Origin: Tetraselmis striata
Taxonomy: Eukaryota; Chlorophyta; Chlorodendrophyceae; Chlorodendrales; Chlorodendraceae
DNA length: 64,000 bases
NCBI GenBank assembly: GCA_006384855.1
Contig: VCJN01001970.1
Location: forward strand, 62,001 to 126,000
Direction of reading: 5' to 3'
The position numbers and the translations under genes were made by a program. The notes beneath the pieces were generated by a model. It did not search any database and had not been told where the DNA came from. It was given only the letters and a program-made list of their open reading frames with translations. Each line of letters starts with the position of its first letter. Position 1 is the first letter of the stretch. Positions 1 to 11,485 of the stretch are shown here, in pieces.

Positions 1-531
1 TACAGGTCCGTGAAAATAGCCAGATGCCCAGTACACGCTACGAGGTTCCTCCGGGTTTACGTTGTGATATTTCAGGTAACCCCGTGCATGACGAAACCAG
101 TTCCGTAGCTCGTCGATATTCGTAGTCGATAGCTTCTCGATCTTCGCTGGTTTCACATCGCTCGGCATGAGCCCATGCATGTCGCTGGTCCGGGCAGAAC
201 GAAGCTGGTCTCGCATCTGCTGCTCTACAACTCGGCTCCGGTCCACTCGGTCGTCGAAATGACTGAAGCCTTGTCGCACGTACTCGTCCAAGCGGCGAAT
301 CTCCGCCGTTGCCGCCGTTGTAGCTTGCGCTACATCTTGCATCTTCGCTTGCTCCGTCGACATAGTCTCGACTCGGTCGGCTAGTCGTTGAAGCATGCTC
401 ATCATGTTTGCGAGGGTCGGTTGCGTGCCCTCTTGACCTCCTTCGAGCGGAATCGGCTGTGCTTCGCCGGCAGTGGCCGCTACCGGAAAGCTTCCGCTGT
501 CCTCAGGTGGCGTCTCTCCTGGTGTAGCCAT
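1..531 (-). CDS. Gag-like 5' reading frame of an LTR retrotransposon, open at the left edge
   Basis: An ATG at 531 opens a frame that stays open on the minus strand to base 1, about 177 codons, and continues outside the window. The N-terminus is Pro/Glu/Gly-rich; the middle is a predicted coiled coil (Met/Gln/Arg/Glu-rich, roughly residues 45-110). The last visible part, with WFRHARGYLKY and a following VYWASGYF, resembles the start of the folded capsid region of Ty3-like Gag proteins. It sits about 25 bp downstream of a primer-binding-like site, as expected for a gag. Family assignment rests on position and general character, not on a conserved signature; pol is not visible. It looks unbroken as far as it can be seen. 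Confidence 0.6.
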   Translation of the reverse strand, partial: MATPGETPPEDSGSFPVAATAGEAQPIPLEGGQEGTQPTLANMMSMLQRLADRVETMSTEQAKMQDVAQATTAATAEIRRLDEYVRQGFSHFDDRVDRSRVVEQQMRDQLRSARTSDMHGLMPSDVKPAKIEKLSTTNIDELRNWFRHARGYLKYHNVNPEEPRSVYWASGYFHGPV

Positions 532-556
532 CTTTACGTCGCTTACCGCTGTCTAA

Positions 557-568
557 GCTCCGAAACCA
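557..568 (-). other. Primer-binding site (tRNA-Met-like) of the left-edge LTR element
   Basis: TGGTTTCGGAGC on the minus strand lies immediately after the putative LTR end and about 25 bp before the gag ATG. A nearly identical site (TGGTCTCGGAGC) follows the LTR of the unrelated element at 39243-46193, which supports both calls. Confidence 0.55.
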
Positions 569-570
569 AG

Positions 571-953
571 TGTTAGGCTCTAGCTTAAGCCTATTCTTTA
601 GGCCCTTTAGGATGCAGCGGAAGGATTTAGAAAGTATGGCCAATCTCTTCTGGTTACAAGGGTTCCTGGGTTATAGTCTGTCTCTGAAAGTCTCTATCTA
701 ATAGACTTGTCCGAGGCGGTATTTATACCCGCCGAGGTCATAGTCATACCTGTGCTATGTTAGCCGGGTGTCATGGGATACCCGTGCTGTGTTAGCCACG
801 TAAGGCTTGAGTCAGAGAACTCTAGAGAATTCCAGAACAGTCTTCGGCCTTATACTACTAGTATTTACGCCCGCAATACTAATATGTACAGCGACTCCGC
901 GGATGCGTAGTCGTACTACCTTAGCGGGGAATGATACCTGCTAGTATAGCAGA
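571..953 (-). mobile_element. Probable 5' LTR of the left-edge LTR retrotransposon
   Basis: Read on the minus strand, this stretch ends in CTAACA two bases before TGGTTTCGGAGC (568-557). That 12-mer matches the usual initiator-tRNA-Met primer site TGGTATCAGAGC at 10 of 12 positions. A TATA-like box lies around 718-731 (GGTATAAATA-like on the minus strand), which would place the transcript start inside the LTR. The 5' boundary near 953 is a guess, because the partner LTR is outside the window. The element abuts the 3' end of the LINE at 941-4250. Confidence 0.5.
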
Positions 954-2630
954 ACATTATGGCTAAAGGGAAATGGAGTATAACACGCCCCCTCAGCTAG
1001 CCCTACGTTCGCCCTAGCTAGTCGATCTAACCACCGCACAGTCCTTGACGTCCACGTGTTAGGGCGCGCCAGACTTGACTGATCTACTAAATGGGTTATA
1101 CATGTATTCAAGTCGGATGCTTTAAGGAACGCCCGAGCCCGTGCCGCAGCGGCCGTAGCCTCTATGGGCGCAATATCCAATTCCCGCATCATCGGTGCAG
1201 TGGGCACCCCAGGGGAGCTTTTACCCACCCCAATGAGGCACCGCAAGCACTGATTGAGTACGGTTTGTAATTTATTTGCGCCGCTAGTTCTATTCATGCC
1301 CCATACTTCACACCCATAAGTTAAAACCGGCAGTACACAGGTTTTAAAGACCGACACACGCACATTAATAGGAATTATGTCCCGTCCACCGACTAGTACC
1401 GAATCGAGCGCCTCAATGGCGCGTTTACCTTTCTTAACCCGGTCGTCTACTATGTGTTGCATACCTAAATCCGACTTAATGACCGTACCCAAGTACCTAT
1501 ATTCATTTACAACCGGTACTCGTTCCCCCCCAAGCTGCCATCGGGCAGCTTGTTCGCGTAACGCGGTCTCATCGGAATATCGGCCTAATGCCATCACCCC
1601 ACACTTAAGTACCCCAAACCCCATAAAATGGTCCTCCGCCCACTGCGAGAAGTGGGCGAACATGGCATGCAGGTTATCGAACGAGCCTGTGATACCTACT
1701 GCGTCGTCCGCGTATAACTGACCTGGCACACTTAGTGGTTGCCTTGCCGCTAGTGTGTCGGTGCACCCTGGTACATCACACCCTAGATGTTCTACCCCAT
1801 CGAATATATCGTTAATAAATATGTTAAATAGGATGGGGGAAGCGGGGCATCCCTGTCGGAGGCCACGCTCTATGGGTATGGGGTTTGATAATGTTCCCGG
1901 GGCCACCCCTGTCTTGACCCGTACCATACTATCCTGTATAAAGTTTTAATGAAGGTAAGCATATGACCCGTAATTCCTATGACTTGTAGTTTTAGGAATA
2001 AAAGCTCATGAGGTACGGTGTCATATGCGTTCCTAAAGTCAAAATAAAACCCGCGTACGTGGGTAGACGTGCCGCTTGGCGACGAGCCGCGATATCGAAC
2101 AAGCTGGCGACTTGCATGGGGCCCTTCTCATTCCGCATAAAACCCGGTTGCCAACGGCGGATGATCCCTTTAGCTTGGCAGACGTCTTGCAAGCGTTGGG
2201 TAATGACGGTCATAAGGAGTTTCATAGCGGCACCCATAATCGAAATACCCCTATAATTGTCCATAACGGTCGCGTCGCCTTTCTTTGGCACCATACTATG
2301 GCCGAGCTACGCCACTGCTGGGGGATATAGTTCTTAGTCCATATCCCGTTAATTAAGGCCAGCAATGCCTTGCCAAAATGGCTCTTTGGGGCGTATATCG
2401 CCAATTTTAAAGCCTCCGCAGTGATCCCATCCTGCCCCTGGGCCTTATTATTTTTTAAACGCGTAAGAGCCTTGACTAGTTCCTCCCAGGTTATATGCCC
2501 GTTAATGCCGTTTAGTGCGGGGGCATTAGGTGTCGATGTACCGTGGCGGTGTTCCCACGCCGCACGGTATATCGCAACCCGTTGTGCTAGGGGGTGGGGG
2601 TCACGCAGCAGCTCCCGATAGTGCCGCGCC
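941..2630 (-). pseudogene. LINE ORF2, reverse transcriptase domain (several frameshifts)
   Basis: RT motifs appear in the proper order over three frames. KNNKAQGQDGI near 2470 is the fingers motif KAxGxDGI. It is followed by IPQQWRSSAIV and VPKKGD...YRGIS (1992-2294). The third block carries RQGCPASPILFNIFI and the catalytic YADDAV near 1715 (941-1927). The C-terminal part (residues 180-328 of that block) has a Cys-containing thumb and tail typical of LINEs. The frame is broken at least three times. LINE insertion debris of this kind is common in algal genomes. Confidence 0.8.
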
Positions 2631-2632
2631 CA

Positions 2633-4062
2633 TCACGCATTGATTTCGCCCGGCTCGGTATGAATTACCCCCGATACCGGATCGCGTACTGGTTGGTCGT
2701 TCGTGCCCTCGAATGAACCCTGCCCCTTACGGAGAGAGCGCGCCCACTTCCAGAACTCCCGTCTCCCACCACCCTTTTTAAAATCCTGAACCGCTTTTAG
2801 CACGGCCCGCTCCTTCTGGCGGCGGCGGTTATTACGTACTAGTGTCCGGACCCTATGCCGTGCAGCAGCATAATGTGCCGACGCTAGAGCGGCATCCCGA
2901 GGGCCCCTAGTCCCCCGGCACGCCATAAAGGCCATGCGCCGACGATTAATCGCACCTAGGATAGACCGTTGCAGCGGCGGCCCTAGGCCACGACGCCTGG
3001 GCCTGGTAACAGCCCCTACCCCACGCGCCGCCGACCATATTGCCTGGATAAAGTGGTCGGCGCCGATGTCTAGGGATCCCCCCCCTCCCGAGGGCCCGCC
3101 GTCTACAGGTGGGTCATCTAGAGGGGTGAGCACCGCGAACGGATTAGCGGTGACAAAATCGTGGAACGGCTTGGGCCATTCAGAGGGAGAGTCACCGTGG
3201 GCCGGTTTGGGAATGGACCTTGCAGACAGGCGTTCATGCAGGGGAGGTGGGCAGGTATCCTCACGGATGGCGCCCACGGGGAAAGAAGACAGGACAGGGA
3301 AGTGATCGGAGGCGTCCCAAGAGTAGTCCACCCATGCCGAGGGCGAGAGAGGGGGGGGAGGGCCTATGGTGGGAGGCCATGCGATGAAGTGGTCGAGAAT
3401 GCGGCAGCTGCCCCTCCGACAAGTACCCCGTTCGCGCGCCGATGCATCCCGCGGCCACATGGGCTTACCGCCGGGAAGGCCCCGCCAACGCCTGAGTAGA
3501 GCCGTCAACTCCCTTTCATCCATGTTCCAATCCCCCCCCACCACGATCATATCCCTCGGATAACTCGTACGAAGCCGCGCCAACTCTTCGCGCAGGCGGT
3601 CCCGATACGGTTCCCCTTGTGAGCCGGTGGGCAAATAGGCCGAGATAAATATAGTGGCCGCGGAGTCACTGCAACCTCCCCCCACCCGGACACAGGTCCA
3701 ACATGGGTGGGGCGTGCCGACTGCCCGCGCCCGGTACGGCGACCGGACTAACACACAACACCCACGTTCGATGCAACGCGGTCCCCGAACGAATAGTAGT
3801 CAGAGTACCCATTAAAACGCACTCGCATATCGGTCGCCCTAACCGTGGTATCCTGAACGAGCAGAACATCTACAGATCGCTCGATCAGCAGCGCGCCAAC
3901 ATCCTCCACCTTAGAAGACAACCCATTCACATTAAGCGTCGCAACGCACAGGTGGGCGGGCATGGGAGGGAAGGGAAAGGGGAAGGGGAGGGGGGGGGAG
4001 GGGGAGGGCGGGCGGCGTGGCGATCCCATTACGAGCGGTGTTCCCGCAAGTACCACGCCCAC
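2633..4062 (-). CDS. LINE ORF2, AP-endonuclease domain (frameshifted)
   Basis: The product begins with CVATLNVNGLSSKVEDV, the usual start of LINE AP-like endonucleases (LNVNGL). It continues with a VDVLLVQDT-type strand. After a frame change near 3750 it resumes with FISAYLPTGS, then GGDWNMDERE (a catalytic GDxN-like strand), and ends the domain with DASDHFPVL, the characteristic SDHxP catalytic His signature. Such enzymes nick target DNA to prime reverse transcription. Downstream is a basic, Arg-rich linker leading into the reverse transcriptase. The frame ends at a stop at 2633 before the RT starts, so this copy cannot make a full ORF2. Confidence 0.8.
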
Positions 4063-4245
4063 CGGCCTCTAAAACGTTGTAAACGCTCGCGGAAATGCGC
4101 ACCCTGCCCGTGGGTATAGTATACATCAAAGCGCACTAGCCCATCCCGCTGCAACACACGATCGATCTTCGGAATGGCCGAGGGCCGGCCATTAAACGCC
4201 CGATCGACGCGGCTCCAAAAGGCAGGTAGTGGCGACGGGTTCCCC
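4029..4245 (-). pseudogene. C-terminal fragment of LINE ORF1
   Basis: Just 5' of the endonuclease start, the minus strand has an open stretch ending with TAA at 4031-4029. It encodes a basic peptide containing KIDRVLQRDGLVRFDVYY and FRERLQRFRGRWAWYLREH. Its position directly before ORF2 suggests the end of ORF1, the RNA-binding protein of LINEs. There is no recognisable zinc knuckle or RRM in the visible part, so the call rests mainly on position. Confidence 0.4.
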
Positions 4246-4250
4246 TAACA

Positions 4251-5250
4251 ACACACACGACGCAGGGACGCCCCAGCGCCCTCAGCCAGGTGCCCAACCG
4301 TCCAAGGGCGAACCCCCGTCACTATGACGGCTGCACCCGGTGGCGCGCGGTTGCCTATATCTGGGCCAACCCTACCGGAGCTACGGTTATGTTATACCAG
4401 GCGGGAAAACTCGGTAATGCGGTAGGGTCCTGGCAAACATTCCCTAGCGCGAGGTATAAGGGTTACTGGTACTGGTACTCGCTACTCGCTGCTGGTAATG
4501 TAAAAAAAACTCTGCTACTTCAAAGCGCTGGCAATGCAAACGCTCGCTGCTGGTACTTCAAAGCGCTGGCAATGCAATTGATGGAACTGTAGGCCAGTAA
4601 TATAATAGAACACGTTCTTTTGAAAATTTCTGAAAAATCGACGCATCGCTGATTCAATTGTAAAGTTACTTCATTCCCCTACCTCTTGGGTTGAGCGGAG
4701 GAAAAGGAGGACCGCGTCCGAAATCGTCTGGAATACGAAAGAATCAATACCGGTTACAATACGGTTTTATGACGGATTTTTAGGCGTCCTCTGTCCGTCC
4801 GTCCGTCCGTCCGTCCTCCGTCATTCGCGCTTCGTGTATGAACCGTCATACGTTCGGTTTTTGCTCGTTTGATTTCACGGTACAGGTACGTGTACGGTAC
4901 GGTTCTGAATGAATGCGCGTGTATTCTAGCCCAGGCACGTCATATATCCGTCTGATACGCCAAAATCACGCGGTACCGCAAGGCGTTTTTACTGCTGAAT
5001 CAGCAAGCGAGACTTCCCCTTATTTTTTTGGCCCTCTATTATACAGCGACTATACGGTTGTCCAAGTGTATGCTGTAAAATGATGCTGTAAAAAGGGGCC
5101 GCCGCGGTGCGGCGGCAGTCCGCCGACCCGGGGCCCGGCGTCCGTCGACGGACGGGCGACGGTCGAACGACGGCGTCCGGCGTCCGGTGCCGGTACATGC
5201 GGCGGGCACAGCGATTCGCGGCGTGCCCGCCCCGTAGACCTGACGACCGG
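4251..5250. other. No gene seen; short local repeats
   Basis: A 24-bp exact duplication starting tacttcaaagcgctggc lies at 4516-4539 and 4554-4577. A CCGT tetranucleotide microsatellite lies at about 4793-4817. The rest has only short shadow frames. The stretch 5095-5290 is strongly GC-rich. Confidence 0.5.
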
Positions 5251-5263
5251 CCCTACCTGCGCG

Positions 5264-5370
5264 GCCTCGTGCGGGGTGCGGGCCGCCTATAGGCGGCTTG
5301 TACTGTATTGCTGATCTTGTAATGCTGCTTTTTTGGGGGGGGGGGGGGGGTAATATACTGCTTTTAGCGG
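5264..5370 (+). repeat. Left arm of an inverted repeat pair
   Basis: This arm (starting gcctcgtgcggggtgcgggc and ending taatatactgcttttagcg) matches the reverse complement of 6630-6717 with moderate divergence and small indels. A run of about 16 G at 5335-5350 interrupts it. Motifs of the type gcttttagcgg...ttgta recur inside and beside the arm (5357, 5413), suggesting subterminal repeats. This is compatible with a foldback or MITE-like DNA transposon. Confidence 0.55.
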
Positions 5371-6980
5371 TGGGTTGGGTACTGGCCTTTTTGTAATGCA
5401 CACCATTAGTCAGCGGCCCGCTTTTACGCGGCTTGTAGATTTAATCTGTTTTTGTCAAAACGTACAACGTTTCAGCGTACGCATGCGCGCGTACGGGGAC
5501 TTGCTTACTTGGCATACCGGCGAATACTCGTCGCCTGTCAAACGGGTATCACTTTTAGTACTGGCAGTACTGCGTTGTATGTGTATGCCTGATGCCCAAG
5601 CAAGCAGTCACCCCTGGCGCAACGACCAACTGTCTGTCGCTCAGCTCTCACACCTAGAACCACCGACAGACCTAGGGCCCGTACCAACGGCTAACTGCCG
5701 CCAACCACGGCGCCCGTGCAGACCAATAGCGCGTGGGAAGGCCTAGGGGCTTAGTCGGCTCGCGCGCCCGCGGGATGCTTTAGCATCCTGTCGGCGCGCT
5801 GCCCGCCCACTCTTTGGCTTTCCAAACGTCTCATCCCACCCATCTTGTAACCACGCTACTACACCACAAACACCTCGACTCTGTGCACATCACACCTGCA
5901 CGTGCCTCGTCTATTGCTGTCCTTCAAGGGCAGTACAACCTGCTGTCGAGCTGCGAGTGATATCGCGCAGCAAGCAACGGTGGTGAGTCGCGGTTACGCC
6001 TGTGTTGTTTGCGTCGTGACGCCCGTCTTGCTTTTACCTCCTGTGAACCCGTCGTACCGACTGCCTGGACTTGTCGACCGACCGACCGACCGATTAGCGT
6101 ACCGAACGTGCCTGATCAGCACTGGCTTGCTTGTTGCCATATGCGAGCAGTCGGTACTGCGCGTCGTCGTCGTCGAGTCGTGTCGTGATACCGTACGCGT
6201 GCGCATATGCGCGCGTGCGGGCACTCGTAGTCCATTCGCGAGAGGCATGTCGTGCGGCACAGGGTGAGGAGTGCTTGCTTGACGTATTTCGCGTCGATCG
6301 ACCACACACACACACCTCGGTCACGCCGAGTAACCAAGCAACTCGCACGCGTGTGTAGTGCCGGCCAATAGGGCCGATGGCACTGTGAGACGTACTTCTA
6401 CTGGAGTCATAGGGGCAGAGGCCAAGAGTCAGCAAGTCTTAGACCGAGACTTAGAGGCCAGGACACGTACATAAGACCACATGCCTAAGAGTCTGTTAGG
6501 CGATCAGTGTATGCCTAAGAGTATGCAGTGCGGCGCCGACAGTTTACCATCACCATCCCAGTTCTCTTTTTCCTGCGACATTTTCCAAATTAATACGTCT
6601 CTTAAAAAATAGATTACTGACAAATCTAACGCTAAAAGCAGTATTACCCGAAAAACACAGTATTACAATATCAACACTACAACCCGGCTAAAAGCGGCCC
6701 GCATCCCGCACCAGGCTCAACCCAAGAGGTAGGCGCACTTCCACAAATCCCCGGCGCGAAGCGCCGCTTAGTTATTATATTACAAAACATTATATTTTAT
6801 TCTTATAACATGTCAATATATATACTTGTATACTTGTATATGAACAGACGACGAGCGCGAGTCGTCCAGGCGCGGCGCCGGACTAGTTTATTTTAGAAAG
6901 CGGCTGCGCCTACCTGACGCACACTCGCCAGACAGTACCGTAGCTACTCGTCCCCCAGCACCCTCCATCATGGTTGTCAA
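5371..6980. other. Interior and flank of the inverted-repeat unit; no gene recognised
   Basis: Several open frames of 60-120 codons overlap on both strands between 5375 and 6435, but none shows a family motif or plausible exon structure. A CGAC-type microsatellite lies at about 6073-6092. The stretch 6770-6840 is AT-rich with tatatacttgtatacttgta repeats. Confidence 0.4.
6630..6717 (-). repeat. Right arm of the inverted repeat pair
   Basis: On the minus strand this reads gcctggtgcgggatgcgggc ... gggtaatactgcttttagcg, matching the arm at 5264-5370. The enclosed 1.26 kb (5371-6629) has no recognisable transposase; its open frames overlap in all directions without family motifs. A further short match, acctcttgggttgagc, occurs at about 4680 and on the minus strand just outside this arm near 6720-6735. 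Confidence 0.55.
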
Positions 6981-7073
6981 GTGTCCGATGAAGGTGCCGT
7001 CTCGCTTTATATTACCTCGTCCGCCGTACCCGACGCGACGCGTGCCCAGATCTTGAACCCAGTACCATTATTG

Positions 7074-7095
7074 CCCCCCCCCCCCCCCCCCCCCC
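7074..7095 (+). repeat. Poly(C) tract, 22 bases
   Basis: Uninterrupted run of C; one of about a dozen long G or C homopolymers in the window. Confidence 0.9.
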
Positions 7096-7496
7096 ACCGG
7101 GATCTGACCTGGGCACTGGCGTTCAGAACGCCTCCGTCGACAGTCCATGCCATACTCCCACGAGCCGGGGGCTAGAGTTCACCCTGAAAGGTACAGTGAG
7201 TCGGCGGTTGGGTGACTTGACTGCGTAGAGGATTAGAATTTCACGGGCGTTGACCGCCCCGTGCTGCGTTACTTGTTGATGTTGCTCATGCAGCAGCTGA
7301 GGGCAAGGCGGTGATGTCAGCTGTCTTTGACGAATGATGGCCGCGCGACACTGAGATTCCTTAGGCTAGCTCGAAGTCTGCAAGGTGACGCCGCATTGGG
7401 AAGCTGCAGGTGAGTCGCGTACGTTTACGCACTTACTTGTTCGATCACACAGCCACCGCCGCGACAAGCAATCAACACGCATACTGACTTTCGCAG

Positions 7497-7786
7497 TTAC
7501 TGTGTGCGACCCCCGCCCAGTCCCTACATTTGGCTGTAAGCCGATCGTATCGAGTGTTCAGCGCAACAAGGCCGTGTCGCTGTCGCTGGCGGGCACCGCT
7601 GCGTCGCCAAAGCTACACGGCTTGGTGGGTGTGCTGGCGCAGCAGCATGAGAGGGCAGGAGGCATCATCAAGCACAACACCAACGCGGTCAAGAACCTGG
7701 CCGCCACGCAAGCCGTCCTCGGAGACAACGTCGACGGCGGCAATAGCACGGAGCCCCCGGCCAAGAAGGCCAAGCAGCATGTCTAG
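7497..7786 (+). CDS. Possible terminal exon of an unrecognised gene
   Basis: An acceptor-like ctttcgcag precedes an open stretch that ends at a TAG at 7784-7786. It encodes a soluble-looking peptide with an Ala/Gly/Leu-rich middle (LAQQHERAGGIIKHN) and a basic C-terminus PPAKKAKQHV that resembles a nuclear localisation signal. Upstream, a canonical donor (gctgcag|gtgagtcgc near 7409) suggests an earlier exon, and the intervening 87 bp would be a small intron. No domain is recognised and no start codon is secure, so this may be chance. The opposite strand also has open frames. Confidence 0.3.
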
Positions 7787-7789
7787 CCA

Positions 7790-10700
7790 GCGGCTGGAGT
7801 GCCGGCCCGGGGCCGGGTTGGTGATGGGGCCAGGGCGGGCGGTGGGGCGTTCCGGTCGCGGGCCGGGCCGCCGTAGCCGCTGCCGGCACCCGCGAGAAGC
7901 AGGCCGGCCGCCGTGGGGCGGTCCCGGCCGAAACCGGAATTTAAATGATTTATTCCGCCCGCCCACTGCCGCGCGCCTCGCCGCCATTGCCGCGCGCCCG
8001 CGCACTGGCACTGCCACGTGCGCGCTATCGCGGATTAGGCAGCGAGATTGTCAGGATTCTAGAGGCAGATGCAAAAAAAAGCCCTACCCCGATATAGCGT
8101 CGTTATGATGAGTGATGTGCGCCTGATGCAGTTTATTACGAATATGTCACAACGAGTGTCATACTATTGGTAAGATTACATGATGAGTACATGGTATTAC
8201 GGTATAATTACGAAGTGGTGCGAGAGCCTAGTTGCCACGTTGCAGGTCGAGAACTTGAGTCGTTTTTTGTACAATAGTAGCAAACTCGGCTGCAGTAGCA
8301 TGTCGTTCAGAATCAGGTTTCCGTTCGTATGCGTGTCACCAGCGACGCAGTCTACCCTCTAGCTGTTGCACAACATACTTCAATATTGCAGGCATGTCGC
8401 CTTTTATGCCGATCTGCCCCAGCATCTCTGAAATTACTATCGTGCAGCCATATGCCGAGAGCGTTTTTGGCTTTGCTATCGGCTTTAGGCTGTTGTTGTG
8501 CCGACTTGCGCTGCGACTTTGTCAGCAGTGTTGCTTTGGGGTTTTCGTACCACCGCAAAGGTCGCGACACTTCCATACGATCGAACTCGGCTATAACTAA
8601 CGTCGACTGGCATGTAGTCGTTACCAGCTTCCCACAAATGCGACTCCGCATGCCCGAAATGAAACGGTAAAGTTACAGATAGGCCGGGATAGTTCATTAT
8701 GTTCATCTAGATACCACACGACGTCGTCACGGCTCAATACGCACTCGACCATTTATCGATGACTACCGAGTCAGTGGATAACCCGTGCTGCGACATAGGT
8801 ATCAGTACGACACCATTTACCCCGCAGATGCACAACCACCTGGGTAGTATAGGACGGGCGATTAGAACATAACAAATGTTCTAGCAATATGTACTTTACT
8901 GGTCCGTCCCGCGCCATCATCATCACGAGTATTGACTATACGAATGTATTGTAACGGTTGCGCACTGCCGTGGCAGATATGGAAACACATACATACAATA
9001 CTAGTATACTGTGCTACCCGCATGACGATGCGACATTGCTCCAATTGTGACCGAGTTTGCGGGTCAACGCGAAATATCAAAGCGCTCGATGCGACGATGT
9101 TAAATGAACAAAGTACTGCGGGGTGATGACCCGATAAACTACAAATAGTCCAGCGTGGAGTCATCGTCCAATGAAAATGCCGCTATGGTTGTACTCGTCA
9201 TAATCACGATAAAACCGCGCTTGCTGCCTCCATCAGCACCGTCCGATCTTTACATGACCGATACATAATCGAGGGCCACGTGTGCATTGCAAAGGCAACG
9301 AATTGTTGCGCGGCGGCGTAGAAATAATACTGGATGTTATGGACGTATGGATGTTATGTTATGGACTGATATGGATTACATGCGCTAAAACCACGTGCAG
9401 CCGACTTAGGCGGCGAGGTACCCCAAGTACCGTGGCCCAAGTACCGGTAGCGACTGAATGCCGGCGCTACGAAGCTCGGCACTGCATCCCACTCGCAGCG
9501 CCAAGTGCCCGGGGCTGCTAAGTGCCCACGACTCGCCAACTCGCTCAGAGCAAATGGCAACGGTTGTTGCCCAAGTTGCTGCAAGGAGTGGCTGAGGGAC
9601 TGGTCCATAAGGTGCTCACATCGGCGAGTGGTAGTGTCAGCTAATCGCGCATCCTCTTACCACGACGCCCCGCCTCATGCGTCGTGCCGTCGCAAAGAGC
9701 CTTACGGAGACTACTAATCCACGGGCAATTGTGCCCGCTACTCTACGGACTTGGTTGCAACCGGCTCTATAAGGGGCTCAATGATTGCAGCACGTGCACC
9801 ACACGATTGAGCAAGCACACGATTGACAATCTTAGTCGTTGACTCGTCGCCACGCGCGAGAACTCGGGGCATCACTTATTCGCACATGTTGACCACCCAA
9901 ACCACATGAGGCCGTACCTCTCGCGTCAGTTAGCGTGTAGCAAATACTTTATTCCAGAGCGCCACCGTCCGCCGAACATCTGAGGTGCGCATCTGGCGCG
10001 AGGAGCATAAGCTGGAGAAGGGACTGGGGTGCCTTCACGGTTGTTGCTACGGCATTGAGATCGGCGGGCGTCACAAACAATGACTATGACCGACCGACGA
10101 CTGGCGAACGTAGCGGAGCAGCGGAGTACCTCCCGAATTCCCCCATAGATCCTGGAATATGGCGATGGCTATTCATGGTAGCAACGTCCCGTGCGTGGAC
10201 CATGGATCGGGATAAGCAGAGTATGCTGGCATGGCCATTCTGAGCCGGTGAGTGACGTCGGCCGAGTGCAAAGGTGTCAAAGGTCAGAAGCGACGGCCGA
10301 GGAAACGAGTCTCAACTATTGCTCGCGGCACCGCAGAAGTTAAAGTACAACCTAGCGCCGAGCGGCAGTATCGAGACTACACAGATAACAAAATACATGT
10401 GCCCCGTAGAGGCAACTGCGTTCAACCTGTAGGTGAAACGTCGATACATGCATCACCGACGCACATCATTAATGATACGTCATCTGACCGCAGCATTGAT
10501 CATCAATGCATGGCGATGTACCAAGGGGAGCATCTTTAGTATCGGGTAGTAGACTTCGCACATGCGAAATATTGCGAAAGCCCCAGCAAGTGGACGGCGC
10601 AGCTGCGCGCATGCGTGCGCGCGCCCTAAGGAGTACGATTATTTACCAAACATATCACGTACCTTCTGGTCCCGCAGGCGGGTCTTGCACTAATTCTAGC

Positions 10701-11200
10701 TGTAATACAGTCACCGCCGGGTTCTATGGGGATCCACCGGGCTAACCGGGCCCCAAGACACCCCCCGCGTTGCAAGTGCAATTAAGCGAGGGTATACTTA
10801 CCCCTCAAAGCACCACTCATTATACAACAAACCACGGCGCTTTGCAGTGGAAGACTTGGCGAATCCGGAGCTAACACTCTATCCGAAATCAGTGTGACAG
10901 TCTCTGCCAATCGAGACTCGCAGACAAACAAAGGTGGTGTGCAATGGTGGTGCACATGGAAGAGGGTGCAATGTTTTTCAGCACACGATAGTTGCCACCA
11001 CCCGCTGCTACAAATAATATTCCAGCTAAAGTCGGCACTGGTCGCCAGGCCATGCCGACCTCTTGCAACACGCCCACTGCCAAGGGCGTCACCGTGGAGA
11101 CTGAGTCAGATAGAAGCCAGAATGGCAGCGCCGTAATTGTACGGCAATACACAATATATCTAACACAGGCAGACATTGTTATAAATAATACAACAGCAGG
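7790..11200. other. Long stretch with no supportable gene
   Basis: Short frames occur on both strands (for example 8329-8670 plus, 8352-8651 minus, 10252-10539 plus, 10889-11176 minus), but they overlap one another, lack family motifs and have no matching splice sites. Base composition shifts repeatedly. No tRNA, rRNA or transposon motif was recognised. Confidence 0.4.
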
Positions 11201-11202
11201 CC

Positions 11203-11272
11203 AATTGGTATTAATATATTGGTATTAATATATTGGTATTAATATATTGGTATTAATATTGGTATTAATATA
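11203..11272 (+). repeat. AT-rich minisatellite
   Basis: About five head-to-tail copies of a 14-15 bp unit attggtattaatat, the last copies slightly shortened. Confidence 0.9.
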
Positions 11273-11415
11273 CGAGTACTCCTGCCCGTCCCAGTATACG
11301 TTGCACCCCTTAAATGTACATCCTTCCGTGGCACCGGCACTCGTACTGTATTATCCCAAATAAGACAGCGCATGGCAGGTTACAATACATACAAATTTTA
11401 CATACTGACACACAC

Positions 11416-11419
<4 letters not shown>

Positions 11420-11483
<64 letters not shown>
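11420..11483 (+). repeat. (AC)n dinucleotide microsatellite
   Basis: Roughly 32 uninterrupted AC units. The His/Thr and Cys/Val frames predicted across it are artefacts of the repeat. Confidence 0.95.

Positions 11484-11485
<2 letters not shown>

Larger units (their letters stand above)
941..4250 (-). mobile_element. Degenerate APE-type LINE (non-LTR retrotransposon)
   Basis: Three coding blocks lie in order on the minus strand: the end of a first ORF (about 4245-4029), an apurinic-endonuclease-like domain, and a reverse transcriptase. No LTRs or inverted termini are seen. The coding frame is interrupted by several shifts (near 3750, about 2440-2400, about 2290 and between 1990 and 1930) and by a stop at 2633, so it is a dead copy. 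The 3' end abuts the LTR near 941-953; the 5' end is unclear and probably truncated. The clade is not resolved; the combination of EN and RT fits L1/R1/Jockey-like LINEs. Confidence 0.8.

Noticed and set aside
8329-8706. Overlapping frames on both strands (8329-8670 plus, 8352-8651 minus)
   Set aside because: Both strands are open to a similar length, with no motif and no matching splice sites, so neither can be preferred.
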